From the NCBI GenBank assembly GCA_964633845.1, contig CAZWLA010000006.1:1-40745 (forward strand): a DNA stretch of 40,745 bases, read 5' to 3'. Below, piece after piece: positions 23,583 to 32,927 of this stretch (its first letter is position 1; every line of letters begins with the position of its first letter). The translations under genes and the position numbers were made by a program. This DNA is from JADHTT01 sp964633845 (GTDB lineage: Bacteria > Campylobacterota > Campylobacteria > Campylobacterales > Arcobacteraceae). Under the pieces are notes generated by a model. The model was not told the DNA's origin. It did no database searches and saw only the letters and a list, made by a program, of their open reading frames with translations.

Positions 23583-24586
23583 ATAATTTCTCCTAAATAA
23601 TTTTTAATAAATGGATAAACCTTATTTAAATCTGGTCCATTAGTTTCTCCTGTAAGAGCATATCTTAATGGTACAGATAATTGCTTATCACTAAATCCAG
23701 TTTGTTCTGTAATATACTTTTTTAAATCATTAAAATCATTAATAAATTGTACATCTTTTAAACAAGCTTTGATTGTTTTATAATCTTCTTGAAAGTTTTC
23801 TAATATCTCTTTTTTGGCAAAAATTGTATCAATTTTAGATTTTATTTGTTTTAAATTATCGCATTCATCAAGATATAATTTTGCTAATTTTCCTATATCA
23901 TCATCAGCATAACCTAATAGTTTAGAAAATCTCATATTCTCTATAAACTTTAAGTACTCTTTATTTATAAGTTTCAACCTATTTATATCAAATTTTACAG
24001 ATTTTTTTGAAATTCTACTAATATCAAAGTTCTCAATAGCTTCTTCAAGTGTAAAAATTTCTTTTGGTATATCATAGCTTAGTTCTACAAGATAGTTTGC
24101 AATAGAAGCTGGTAAATATCCTTCACTAATTAGCCATAAAACACTAATATCAGATGCATTAGTGATAGCTGGTAAATATATATAATTTATCTCTTTGCTA
24201 TACCCCAATGAGCTTCTAATATCTATTTGTGTAATTGTATCATCTCTATATTTTTCATCTACAATAATTGTTGATATATTCGAGATCATATCATCAATAG
24301 CACATGCAAAACTATCTGAAGGTATTGTATCTAATTGTGTTGCCATTTGTGTATGATACTTTGCATTATCACTTTGATTAACAATATACTTATATTCAAT
24401 AGAGAATAGACCAAGAATTTCCAATATCTCCTTGTCTTGATCCTCAATATTAAGATCTGCATTAAGATCATCAATTCTAATTATTAAGTCTTCATCTAAT
24501 CGTTTTGATATTATGTGGTTTAATATAGCTAGACGTAAGCTTTCTATATTCATCCCACTCGTGGGAGTGACAGCAAATCTTAACAA
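23579..24586 (-). CDS. degenerate glutamyl-tRNA synthetase paralogue, probably non-catalytic
   Basis: A 335-residue protein clearly related to bacterial GluRS but about 100 residues short. The start MLRFAVTPTSGMNIESLRLA parallels the usual APSPTGxMHIGNLR, yet the HIGH motif is replaced (N13-I14-E15-S16). FACAIDDMISNISTIIVDEKY matches the NYACAVDDxxMxITHVIRGEDH region, but GEDH is DEKY. KEINYIYLPAITN runs straight into SVLWLISEGYLPASIANYLVEL, so the KMSKR loop is deleted. The tRNA-contact insertion between residues 88 and 92 is also missing. The C-terminal anticodon-side helices remain. It therefore should not activate glutamate. The frame is intact and overlaps its neighbours, which argues for a retained structural or regulatory role, though slow gene decay is possible. 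Confidence 0.82.
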   Translation of the reverse strand: MLRFAVTPTSGMNIESLRLAILNHIISKRLDEDLIIRIDDLNADLNIEDQDKEILEILGLFSIEYKYIVNQSDNAKYHTQMATQLDTIPSDSFACAIDDMISNISTIIVDEKYRDDTITQIDIRSSLGYSKEINYIYLPAITNASDISVLWLISEGYLPASIANYLVELSYDIPKEIFTLEEAIENFDISRISKKSVKFDINRLKLINKEYLKFIENMRFSKLLGYADDDIGKLAKLYLDECDNLKQIKSKIDTIFAKKEILENFQEDYKTIKACLKDVQFINDFNDLKKYITEQTGFSDKQLSVPLRYALTGETNGPDLNKVYPFIKNYLGEII

Positions 24587-25894
24587 TTATTTTCCTTTTT
24601 TATCTGTTACTATAGCAAAAGATAGTTTATTTATCTCTTGATGTGATTTTATAAATTTATTTAAGTCTTCAAGAGTTAAGTTTTCAATTAGATTTAACTC
24701 ATCTTGTGGGTAGCTTTGCTCAAAGCCTTTGTAGTACATAGAAAATGCTCTGCTTTGTCTTTGTGATGTTGTTTCTGTTCTAAGTGGCTCAGAACCTAAA
24801 AGAAACTTTTTGGCTGCATTTAGTTCATCTAGCGTAACACCATTTGTAATAAATTCGTTAACTATCTCTTTAACTAGCTTTTTTGCTTCTTTTGTATTCT
24901 CTAGTTTTGTTTGTAGATGACCTGTAAAATATGTATGCGTTTTTTGATTTACAATATGTCCATATGTAGAATAAGCTAATCCTCGCTTAACTCTAATCTC
25001 TTCCATAAGTCTACTACCAAATCCACTACCACCAAGTATAAATGATGCTACTTTTGATTTATAAATATTTTTATCATTATATTTAATATCAAATGGTGAA
25101 GCAAAATATATATAAGCTTGTTGTGTTTGTTTAATAATTGTCTTATCTATAGGCTTTGATGATGCTACAATACTATTTGCATCTTTTGTTTTGTTATCAT
25201 TAAAGTTGACTAATAGTGGTTTCATATCATCTTTTAAGTTTTGAAGCTCAATATCTCCACTTGCAACTATAATTAAATTATTTATATTAAATATATTATT
25301 GATCTGCTTTTTGATATCTTTTTTAACAATAGAATCAATTGAGTCAATTGTACCAATACTACCATGCTCTAAAGCTGTATCTTTGAATATTAATGATTTT
25401 AATTCTTTGCTTGCAATATAATCAAAATCATTTTCTTTTTGTTTAATTTTACTTTTGATCATAATTTTTAATTTATCAAGCGTTTTGTTTGATATATTTG
25501 GATCTTGTAATAGTGAATTCAAAAACTTTAATGCTTTTTTATACTCACTTTTTAAACAACTTACTTCTATTACAAAAGTCTCAAAACCATTTTGAGTATG
25601 TATTGAAATTGCTTTTGATTCAAGTTTTCTTGCAAATTTAACTGATCCATCACTTTTAGTACCTTCATTTAGTACTTTTGCAACTAAGCTAGTAAGTCCA
25701 TGCTTTTTTTTATCCAATATGTAACCACTATTTTTAAAAACTAATTGTAAGTTAAATATAGGTAGTTGTTTATTTTTTTCAAATATTACAGGTATTGTTT
25801 TATTATTGTATTTTATCTCTTCAATTGTTGCACTCAATGCTATCCCTTGCATAAATATTATTAAAACTAGAAAATGAAATTTAACTTTCTTCAT
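24587..25894 (-). CDS. M16-family peptidase-like protein lacking the zinc motif
   Basis: A 435-residue secreted or periplasmic protein with an N-terminal hydrophobic signal (VKFHFLVLIIFMQGIALS) and two M16 (insulinase-type) domains. The inverted zinc motif HxxEH expected in the first domain is absent: the equivalent stretch reads HGLTSLVAKVLNEGTK. The C-terminal domain keeps the substrate-side FGSRLMEEIRVKRGLAYSTYG with the conserved Arg/Tyr of M16 partner subunits. It resembles non-catalytic M16 subunits, which normally pair with an active one; no active partner is encoded nearby. It overlaps mqnC by 14 bases and directly precedes the GluRS-like gene, in one dense cluster. Confidence 0.85.
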   Translation of the reverse strand: MKKVKFHFLVLIIFMQGIALSATIEEIKYNNKTIPVIFEKNKQLPIFNLQLVFKNSGYILDKKKHGLTSLVAKVLNEGTKSDGSVKFARKLESKAISIHTQNGFETFVIEVSCLKSEYKKALKFLNSLLQDPNISNKTLDKLKIMIKSKIKQKENDFDYIASKELKSLIFKDTALEHGSIGTIDSIDSIVKKDIKKQINNIFNINNLIIVASGDIELQNLKDDMKPLLVNFNDNKTKDANSIVASSKPIDKTIIKQTQQAYIYFASPFDIKYNDKNIYKSKVASFILGGSGFGSRLMEEIRVKRGLAYSTYGHIVNQKTHTYFTGHLQTKLENTKEAKKLVKEIVNEFITNGVTLDELNAAKKFLLGSEPLRTETTSQRQSRAFSMYYKGFEQSYPQDELNLIENLTLEDLNKFIKSHQEINKLSFAIVTDKKGK

Positions 25895-26939
25895 AAAATC
25901 TTTCTAAAATCTCATAAGCTGTATTTCTTTTGGCAGCTTTCTCACCTACATCATTAATCAGATTAATCATTTGTTCTTGATTCATTTGATTTGTAGCTCC
26001 TGCTGCACTTACAACATTCTCTTCCATCATAGTAGATCCTAAATCATTTGCTCCAAATTGTAAAGCCATTTGACCTATATAGCTTCCTTGAGTAACCCAA
26101 GAACTTTGAATATTTTGAATATTATCAAAATAAAGTCTAGCAACCGCAAGAAGTCTTAAGTATCTATTTGAACTCTGACTTTGGATATTTGGTATCTCTT
26201 TAATTAATTGTGTATGTGATGATTGAAAACTCCACATTATATAAGCTCTAAATCCAGCAGTTTCATCTTGAAGCTGTCTAACTCTATCCCAATGTTCAAT
26301 GATTTGTTCATCAGTTTCTACTGTACCAAACATCATAGTTGCAGTTGATTTAATATCAAGCTTATGTGCTTGTCTATGTACTTCAATCCAATTATCAACA
26401 TCAAGCTTTTTAGGAGCAATAATATCTCTAACTTCATCATTTAGTATTTCTGCCCCTGCACCTGGTATTGATGCTAATCCTTTTGCTTTTAGTCTTGATA
26501 AAACTTCTGCATAAGATATTTTTGATATTTTTGATATATAATCAATTTCTATTGAAGAGAAACCATGTAGAGTAATTTGAGGATATTTTGAACAAATATG
26601 CTCTACTAGGTCTTCATACCATTCAATTTTAAGTTTTGGATGAACTCCACCTTGAAATAAAAGTTGAGTACCACCAATCTCTAGCAGTTCATCTATTTTT
26701 TGATCAATCTCTTCATATGTAAGTACATATGCATCATCATCTTTTTGATGTCTATAAAAAGCACAGAACTTACAATCAACCCAGCAAATATTTGTATAGT
26801 TTATATTTCTATCAACTACAAAAGTTGTTACACTATTTGGATGTAACTCTTTTTTCTTTTTTGTAGCCATTTGACCTAAATCTATCAAAGAGGCATTTTG
26901 AATAAGTTCTAATGCTTGTCTATTTGTAAGTCTTGACAT
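25881..26939 (-). CDS. mqnC: cyclic dehypoxanthinyl futalosine synthase (menaquinone pathway)
   Basis: A 352-residue radical SAM enzyme of the futalosine pathway of menaquinone synthesis, converting dehypoxanthine futalosine to its cyclic form. The [4Fe-4S]/SAM motif is C52-WVD-C56-KF-C59, followed by the aromatic AFYRH stretch. LLFQGGVHPKL and PGAGAEIL are typical of MqnC as opposed to MqnE or CofG. Futalosine-pathway menaquinone is characteristic of Campylobacterota and supports the taxonomic guess. Its start codon shares one base with the bamA stop (TAATG), and its end overlaps the M16 gene, so all three are translationally coupled. Confidence 0.94.
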   Translation of the reverse strand: MSRLTNRQALELIQNASLIDLGQMATKKKKELHPNSVTTFVVDRNINYTNICWVDCKFCAFYRHQKDDDAYVLTYEEIDQKIDELLEIGGTQLLFQGGVHPKLKIEWYEDLVEHICSKYPQITLHGFSSIEIDYISKISKISYAEVLSRLKAKGLASIPGAGAEILNDEVRDIIAPKKLDVDNWIEVHRQAHKLDIKSTATMMFGTVETDEQIIEHWDRVRQLQDETAGFRAYIMWSFQSSHTQLIKEIPNIQSQSSNRYLRLLAVARLYFDNIQNIQSSWVTQGSYIGQMALQFGANDLGSTMMEENVVSAAGATNQMNQEQMINLINDVGEKAAKRNTAYEILERFYEES

Positions 26940-29164
26940 TAAAATTGATTACCCATAGAAAATTCAAAGCTAGATGTATGATCTGTAGGATCTGGATTAA
27001 TAGCACTAGAGAAAATAAATGTTAATGGCCCCATAGGTGATGTCCACTCTAAAGCTGCACCATATCCAGCTTTTGTAGTATCAAAGTCTTGTGCACCAAT
27101 AGCGCCTGCATCAAGGAAAAATGCAAGTCTCATTTTTGCAGATTCAATTAAAGGTATACTAGCTTCAATAGAGTTTGTAAACATTCTATCATATACTTCA
27201 TATCCATTATCTTCACTATATCCAAACGCATAAGACTCATATCCTCTTAAACTTCTAGGTCCTCCTAAATAAAACCCAGCATCTCTTATTATACCATCAT
27301 CATTTAAATTTTCATATATTGATAATGTAGCTTTATATCTTAAAATCATATCAAAGTCTAGATAATCTGCTAAACCATAATAAGTTTTAAAACTTGTATT
27401 TGATTTAATATAACTAGTATCTCCACCTAGTCCTGCAAGTTCTAAACTTGTATTAGCAGCTATACCAGATCTTGGAAGATAATAATCATCTGTATTATTA
27501 AATGAGATAGATGGAGTAATTGAACTTGTTGTCCACTTTCCATCTACTTGCGTATATGTTGTTGTATAAGTACTGCTACTATAATCTCTATCTATATTTG
27601 ATAGTCTATAATTAATAAATCCACTTGTGTGTCTATTAAATCTTTTACCAATACCTAAAGCAAATCCATTTGAATTATCTGTATAATCATCTTCGTATGA
27701 ACTTTCTTTATTATATATATTGAAACTACCAGAGTATTTACTATCATTAATTGATGGATTTTGTACTGATATATTATAGTTTTGTGTTCTTTCTGATGTA
27801 TCTATAGAAAAACCAAGATTAACCCCAGAACCAAATATATTTTTATCATTAATTCCAGCATTAATCATAAATCCATCATAAGAACCATATCCACCACCAA
27901 GCATAATATTACCTGTTCTAGCTTCTGTAACTGTAACAAGTAGATTTATTTTATCTTCAGAAACTCTTTGTTGTTGAATATCAACTCCCTCGAAAAATCC
28001 TGATCTTTGTAGTGAATTTTTTGATTCTTTAAAATCTGTTAGTGAATATAGGTCCGTTGGTGCCAAATAAATATCTCTTCTAATTGCACTATCAAGTGTT
28101 CTAGTATTTCCAGAGATTATTACATCATTTATATATACTTTTTTACCTGGTAGTACATTATAGTTTACAGATGCAATCTTATTTTCTTTATCCTTTCTAA
28201 TATCATATTTTACTTGTGCGTATGCATATCCAAGATCGGCAACTGTAGATTTAATAGTCTCAATATCATTTCGTAAATTTTTTATACTAAATGCTTTACC
28301 TTTTTTTAGTTTTAATTTTTCAATGATTTCCTTTGGATCTTTTATATTTGAATCAAGGAAAATTAGTATATCTCCTACATTGTATTGTATACCTTCAGTA
28401 ATAGAAAAATTCACTTCAGATATATTTGTATTAAAGTCTATTTTAGAAAATGCTTTTGTTACTTTTGCATCCAAATATCCATTTCCTAGATATAATTCTT
28501 TAATTCTAGCATGTTCATATTTAAGCTGGTCTAGTTTCATCTTACCATCATTTCTACCAAGCATCCACGAGAAAGATTCTTTTTCTTTATTGGCTACAAC
28601 ACCTTCAAAATCACTAAGATCAAATGCTTTTGCACCATGGTAGTTAATTTTAGTGATAACTATTTCACTACCTTTGTTTACATCGAACTTCACTGCAATT
28701 GATTTGGGACTAATTTTTTCAATATTTACTTCAATTACACTGTTATAAAAACCTTCTTGCTGCAGCATTTCTAAAAGAGAAGCCTTTGCATTTGCAATTC
28801 TTAAGTCTGTATACATACTTCCTTTTTTGATACCCATAGCGGAATATAAAAGCTCTTTATCATCTTCTCTACTTTTATAACCATTAATTTCTATATTAAC
28901 AATTGATGGCTTTTCAATAAATTTAAATACAATATTTCCATTGTTGTTTTCAATAGATATATCATCAAAGTATCCAAACTTATAGAACTCTTTTAAAGCT
29001 TTATTGGCTTTAAAAGTTTCAAGATTATCACCTTTTTTAATTTGTGCTGTTTCAAGAGCAACTTTAGATGATATTCTAGATAAACCTTCAAAGTTTATAG
29101 AGTTTATTTGTTCACTAGCCATAATTGCTGTTGATAATATTGGTAATAATAGAAGTTTTTTCAA
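26939..29164 (-). CDS. bamA: outer-membrane protein assembly factor BamA
   Basis: A 741-residue outer-membrane protein that inserts beta-barrel proteins into the outer membrane. An N-terminal signal peptide (KKLLLLPILSTAIMAS) is followed by several POTRA domains over roughly residues 20-350 (for example INSINFEGLSRIS and VYINDVIISGNTRTLDSAI). The C-terminal 16-strand barrel has the lid-lock motif within SLRGYESYAFG, and the final strand ends in an aromatic residue (FEFSMGNQF), the barrel insertion signal. The start is TTG at 29164, supported by AAAAGGA at short spacing and by the signal peptide that begins right there. It heads the cluster bamA-mqnC-M16-gltX-like-yggT and is divergent from mog. 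Confidence 0.95.
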   Translation of the reverse strand: MKKLLLLPILSTAIMASEQINSINFEGLSRISSKVALETAQIKKGDNLETFKANKALKEFYKFGYFDDISIENNNGNIVFKFIEKPSIVNIEINGYKSREDDKELLYSAMGIKKGSMYTDLRIANAKASLLEMLQQEGFYNSVIEVNIEKISPKSIAVKFDVNKGSEIVITKINYHGAKAFDLSDFEGVVANKEKESFSWMLGRNDGKMKLDQLKYEHARIKELYLGNGYLDAKVTKAFSKIDFNTNISEVNFSITEGIQYNVGDILIFLDSNIKDPKEIIEKLKLKKGKAFSIKNLRNDIETIKSTVADLGYAYAQVKYDIRKDKENKIASVNYNVLPGKKVYINDVIISGNTRTLDSAIRRDIYLAPTDLYSLTDFKESKNSLQRSGFFEGVDIQQQRVSEDKINLLVTVTEARTGNIMLGGGYGSYDGFMINAGINDKNIFGSGVNLGFSIDTSERTQNYNISVQNPSINDSKYSGSFNIYNKESSYEDDYTDNSNGFALGIGKRFNRHTSGFINYRLSNIDRDYSSSTYTTTYTQVDGKWTTSSITPSISFNNTDDYYLPRSGIAANTSLELAGLGGDTSYIKSNTSFKTYYGLADYLDFDMILRYKATLSIYENLNDDGIIRDAGFYLGGPRSLRGYESYAFGYSEDNGYEVYDRMFTNSIEASIPLIESAKMRLAFFLDAGAIGAQDFDTTKAGYGAALEWTSPMGPLTFIFSSAINPDPTDHTSSFEFSMGNQF

Positions 29165-29224
29165 AACTATCCTTTTAATAATATATGTCTTTTAAAATAG
29201 TTTAGATTATAGTATATAATATGT

Positions 29225-29230
29225 TATAAT
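29225..29230 (+). promoter_or_regulatory. candidate -10 box for mog-mutS2
   Basis: A perfect TATAAT lies 37 bases before the mog ATG in the bamA/mog divergent gap. AGGA at 29257-29260 serves as the ribosome binding site. The same gap must hold the bamA promoter in the other direction. Confidence 0.5.
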
Positions 29231-29267
29231 GCGATTAATATAAAATAATTTAGTATAGGAAATATAG

Positions 29268-29792
29268 ATGAAAATAGGAATTATTACAGTAAGTGATAGA
29301 GCAAGTGCAGGTATATATAAAGATTTAAGCGGTAAAGCGATTATAGATACGATAAATGAGTATTTGACTTCACCTTGGGAAGAGGTTTATGAAGTGATTC
29401 CTGATGAGCAAGATATAATTGAAGCTACAATGATTAAAATGGCTGACGAACAAAATTGTTCACTGATTGTAACAACTGGTGGTACAGGGCCTTCAAAAAG
29501 AGATGTAACTCCAGAAGCTACTGAAGCTGTATGTGATAGGATGATGCCAGGTTTTGGTGAATTAATGAGACAAGAGTCACTAAAATTTGTACCAACTGCT
29601 ATTTTATCTCGTCAAACTGCAGGATTAAGAAAAGATAGTTTAATAGTTAATCTTCCAGGTAAGCCAAAATCGATTAGAGAATGTTTAGATGCAGTATTTC
29701 CTGCAATACCTTATTGTATTGATCTTATGGAAGGTCCATTTATGAAGACGAATGAAGAAGTGATTAAAGTATTTAGACCAAAAGCTAAATAG
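29268..29792 (+). CDS. mog: molybdopterin adenylyltransferase
   Basis: A 174-residue MogA-type enzyme that adenylylates molybdopterin before molybdenum insertion. The substrate-binding signature TTGGTGPSKRDVTPEAT is near residues 67-83. ILSRQTAGLRKDSLIVNLPG, with the LPGKPK block, closes the active site. The N-terminus IGIITVSDRASAG is typical. It works in the same cofactor pathway as mobB in this window. It is followed 11 bases later by mutS2, which starts at TTG, so the two are probably co-transcribed from the promoter at 29225-29230. Confidence 0.95.
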   Translation: MKIGIITVSDRASAGIYKDLSGKAIIDTINEYLTSPWEEVYEVIPDEQDIIEATMIKMADEQNCSLIVTTGGTGPSKRDVTPEATEAVCDRMMPGFGELMRQESLKFVPTAILSRQTAGLRKDSLIVNLPGKPKSIRECLDAVFPAIPYCIDLMEGPFMKTNEEVIKVFRPKAK

Positions 29793-29803
29793 GTTAGTAC
29801 AGC

Positions 29804-32014
29804 TTGCAAGATATTATAAAAAAACTTGATTTAGTAGACTACTTAGATAATCTGCAATCATTATTTGCCAGAGATAAATCTATAATTTTAGAGGGTGATA
29901 TAAATATTCATTCTAAACTAATTTCTGAGATTTCAAATTATAATTTTAAATCTCCACCAAACTTAGAAAAACTAGATGAACAACTAGTAAGAATTCAAAA
30001 GCAAGGTGTATTAAAGTTATATGAGATATATGAATTTATTAAAATTATTAATTATTTTAATTACATTAAAAGGTTTACATTAGAAGGTAAACTACTTGAT
30101 TGGTTTGAAAAGATTATAATTCCATCATCAATTGAAAACCTAAGTGATGTATTTGACGAAGATGGTAGGCTAAGATCTGGGGTTAGTGAAGATTATGATA
30201 TAGTCAATACTAATATACTAAATAATAAAGAAAATATAAAACAAGCTCTTCATAAGGTTATTAATGCAAAAAATCTACAGCCATACCTTGTGGATCATCA
30301 AGTTCATTTAGTACATGGTGAACAAGCACTACTTGTAAGAGGTGGTTTTAATAAAGTTTTAAGAGCCAAAGTTCTTGATAGAAGTACAGGTGGTTTTTTC
30401 TTTGTATTACCTCATAGTATTAGTGACTTAAAACAAAAGCAATCAGATCTTGAAAATTTAAAAGATGATGTATTATATAAATTAGCACAACAATATTCAT
30501 CGATTTTAAGAGAAAGTTTAATGTTCCTTAAGTTTATCAATAAAGAGTTTGATAGATTTGATCATTATATATCTAGAGTACAGTTTGCTAAACAAAATGA
30601 TACAAATTTTATATTGCCATCAAAAAAGACAAAGACACAAAAACTTATAAAGTTTAGACATCCTGCATTAAAAGATCCTAAGCCTGTATCAATAGATTTT
30701 AGTAAAAATATTATTATGATTACTGGTGTAAATGCTGGTGGTAAAACTATGCTTTTAAAATCTATTTTATCTGCAGTATTTATGTCTAAATATTTAATAC
30801 CATATAGATGTGATCAAGCTACAATAATAGGTTCTTATAAACAAATCATTGCTGTACTTGATGATCCACAAAGTGTTAAAAATGATATTTCAACATTTGC
30901 TGGACGTATGGTGGAGTTTGCAAGTCTATTTAAAAAGCAAGATGCTATTGTTGGAGTTGATGAGATTGAGTTGGGTACTGATAGTGATGAAGCAGCAAGT
31001 TTATTTAAAGTTATTATAGAACAATTAGAGCAAAAAAATATAAAAATCATCATTACTACTCATCATAAAAGACTAGCAGCACTCTTAGCTAAAAATCAAC
31101 AAACACAACTTATAGCTGCACTATATGATGAAGAGAATAGAAAACCAACATATAACTTCTTAGCTGGTACAATTGGTAAGTCTTATGCATTTGAAACAGC
31201 AAGTAGATATGGAATACCACAAGGTGTAGTTTCCAAGGCAAATGATGTGTATGGTGAGGATAAAGATAAATTAAATGATCTTATTGAAAGAAGTAGTGCT
31301 TTAGAGCGAGAATTAGAATCTAAAATTAAAGATCTTGATGAACAAATTGTTATACAAAAAAGATTAAACTCACAATTAGCATCTAAAAAAGAAGATGCCG
31401 ATAAAAGTATAAATGAGCAAAAAAATAAATTACAAAAAGAATATCAAGATGCTATAAATGAAGCTAAAAAGATTATAAAATCTACCGATACTAAAGATGC
31501 GCACAAGTTACTTAATAGTGCTCATAAAAAAGTATCTACTATTAAAACAAAAAAGATTCAAGAGCCTGCCGATATAAAAATAGGGGATAGGGTTAAGTAT
31601 AACAATACAAAAGGTACTATTGTCTCTATAAAAGGTAAAAAAGCAGTTATAGAGACAGATGCAGGAATAAAGTTGCAAGCTCTACTTATTGATCTTAGAC
31701 CAAGTATAAAAGAAATAAAGCTAAAAAAAACTGTTCCACAAAAGGTTAAGATAAAAATTGAAAAACCAAAAGAGGGTTTTATCAAACTAGATCTTCATGG
31801 ACAAAGAGGTGATGAAGCTTGTGAAAATTTAGATAAATTTATATCAGATAGCTTAATTAATGGTTTTGATGAAGTTTTAGTATACCATGGAATTGGTACT
31901 GGAAAGTTAGCACATGCAGTAAAAGAATTTTTAGATGCACATCCATCTATTATCTCTTATGAGGATGCTCCAGCATATTTAGGTGGATTTGGAGCTAAAG
32001 TAATTAAACTTTAG
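29804..32014 (+). CDS. mutS2: MutS2 family ATPase with C-terminal Smr domain
   Basis: A 736-residue MutS2 protein. The ATPase has Walker A GVNAGGKT at 308-315, then the Walker B region IVGVDEIELGTDSDEAA and the signature with TTHHKRLAAL. A coiled-coil region rich in Lys and Glu (about 490-580) follows. The Smr nuclease domain is at 662-736 (LDLHGQRGDEA, VYHGIGTGKL). MutS2 lacks the mismatch-recognition domain and is linked to suppression of recombination and, in some bacteria, rescue of collided ribosomes. The TTG start is forced: an in-frame TAG lies three codons upstream and no ATG is near. Its stop codon shares three bases with the stop of the convergent CDF gene. Confidence 0.94.
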   Translation: MQDIIKKLDLVDYLDNLQSLFARDKSIILEGDINIHSKLISEISNYNFKSPPNLEKLDEQLVRIQKQGVLKLYEIYEFIKIINYFNYIKRFTLEGKLLDWFEKIIIPSSIENLSDVFDEDGRLRSGVSEDYDIVNTNILNNKENIKQALHKVINAKNLQPYLVDHQVHLVHGEQALLVRGGFNKVLRAKVLDRSTGGFFFVLPHSISDLKQKQSDLENLKDDVLYKLAQQYSSILRESLMFLKFINKEFDRFDHYISRVQFAKQNDTNFILPSKKTKTQKLIKFRHPALKDPKPVSIDFSKNIIMITGVNAGGKTMLLKSILSAVFMSKYLIPYRCDQATIIGSYKQIIAVLDDPQSVKNDISTFAGRMVEFASLFKKQDAIVGVDEIELGTDSDEAASLFKVIIEQLEQKNIKIIITTHHKRLAALLAKNQQTQLIAALYDEENRKPTYNFLAGTIGKSYAFETASRYGIPQGVVSKANDVYGEDKDKLNDLIERSSALERELESKIKDLDEQIVIQKRLNSQLASKKEDADKSINEQKNKLQKEYQDAINEAKKIIKSTDTKDAHKLLNSAHKKVSTIKTKKIQEPADIKIGDRVKYNNTKGTIVSIKGKKAVIETDAGIKLQALLIDLRPSIKEIKLKKTVPQKVKIKIEKPKEGFIKLDLHGQRGDEACENLDKFISDSLINGFDEVLVYHGIGTGKLAHAVKEFLDAHPSIISYEDAPAYLGGFGAKVIKL

Positions 32015-32925
32015 CTTTTTGTAATACTATAATTTTCATCATGTAGCAATGAATCATCATATGGATCAAGGTGTATATTTATAACCCAGTTAACATCTTT
32101 ATCAATATTTGCAATTTGATCCTCTATACGATCACTAGCCCTATGTGCTTCCATTAAGGATATAAGACAATCAAAGACAAGATGTACCTCTACAAATATA
32201 TCATTTCCTGCTTGTCTAGTTTTTAAAAAATGATAATCATTTACTTTTTCTTCACCATTAATAATTTGTTTAATAAATTCTATTTTCTCCTCATCAACAG
32301 CACGATCAAGAAGCATAAGTACACCATCTTCAATAAGTTCATACGCACTATATATAATAAATATAGCAATACCACCACCCACAAATACATCAATAAGTTC
32401 AATATTTGTAACAGATACTAAAACTAATGAAATTAAAACTGCTCCATTTACATAGACATCTGTTTTATAGTGTAATGCATCAGCTTTAATTACCATATTG
32501 TTTGTTTTTTTAGCAACAGCATTTAGGTATGCTACAAGAGCTATTGTGATAAACAAAGAGATAATCATTACAATAAGTGATATCTCCATATGGCTTGATA
32601 CTTCACCAGTATATGCTTTTTTGGCTGCTTGATATAATAAAAACAACCCTGACATTGTAATAATTGTTCCTTCAATTACAGATGCTAAAGCTTCTATTTT
32701 ACCTCTTCCGTAGTTGAATTGCTCATCTGCTTCTTTTTCACTATTTGCTATAGCAAAATAATTAAATACAGATACAAACATATCAAGTATACTATCAACA
32801 GCACTTGCTAATACTGCAACAGATCCACTTGCAATTCCAATTATAAGCTTAATAATAGTTAATAAAAAAGCAACAGAAGACGATACAACTGTTGCTTTTT
32901 TTTGTAGTGAAATATTTAGTAGCAT
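32011..32925 (-). CDS. cation diffusion facilitator (FieF-like metal efflux)
   Basis: A 304-residue inner-membrane exporter of divalent cations (Zn2+, Fe2+ or similar) in exchange for protons. About six transmembrane helices occupy residues 12-200. The transport site is formed by D44/D48 (DSILD) in helix 2 and H152/D156 (HYKTD) in helix 5, the pattern of FieF/ZitB-type transporters. A C-terminal cytoplasmic domain (about 205-304) includes KTRQAGNDIFVEVHLVFD and INIHLDP with metal-binding His and Asp. Two bases separate it from aspC upstream, so the two genes are co-transcribed. The precise metal cannot be decided from sequence. Confidence 0.92.
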   Translation of the reverse strand: MLLNISLQKKATVVSSSVAFLLTIIKLIIGIASGSVAVLASAVDSILDMFVSVFNYFAIANSEKEADEQFNYGRGKIEALASVIEGTIITMSGLFLLYQAAKKAYTGEVSSHMEISLIVMIISLFITIALVAYLNAVAKKTNNMVIKADALHYKTDVYVNGAVLISLVLVSVTNIELIDVFVGGGIAIFIIYSAYELIEDGVLMLLDRAVDEEKIEFIKQIINGEEKVNDYHFLKTRQAGNDIFVEVHLVFDCLISLMEAHRASDRIEDQIANIDKDVNWVINIHLDPYDDSLLHDENYSITKS

Positions 32926-32927
32926 TT

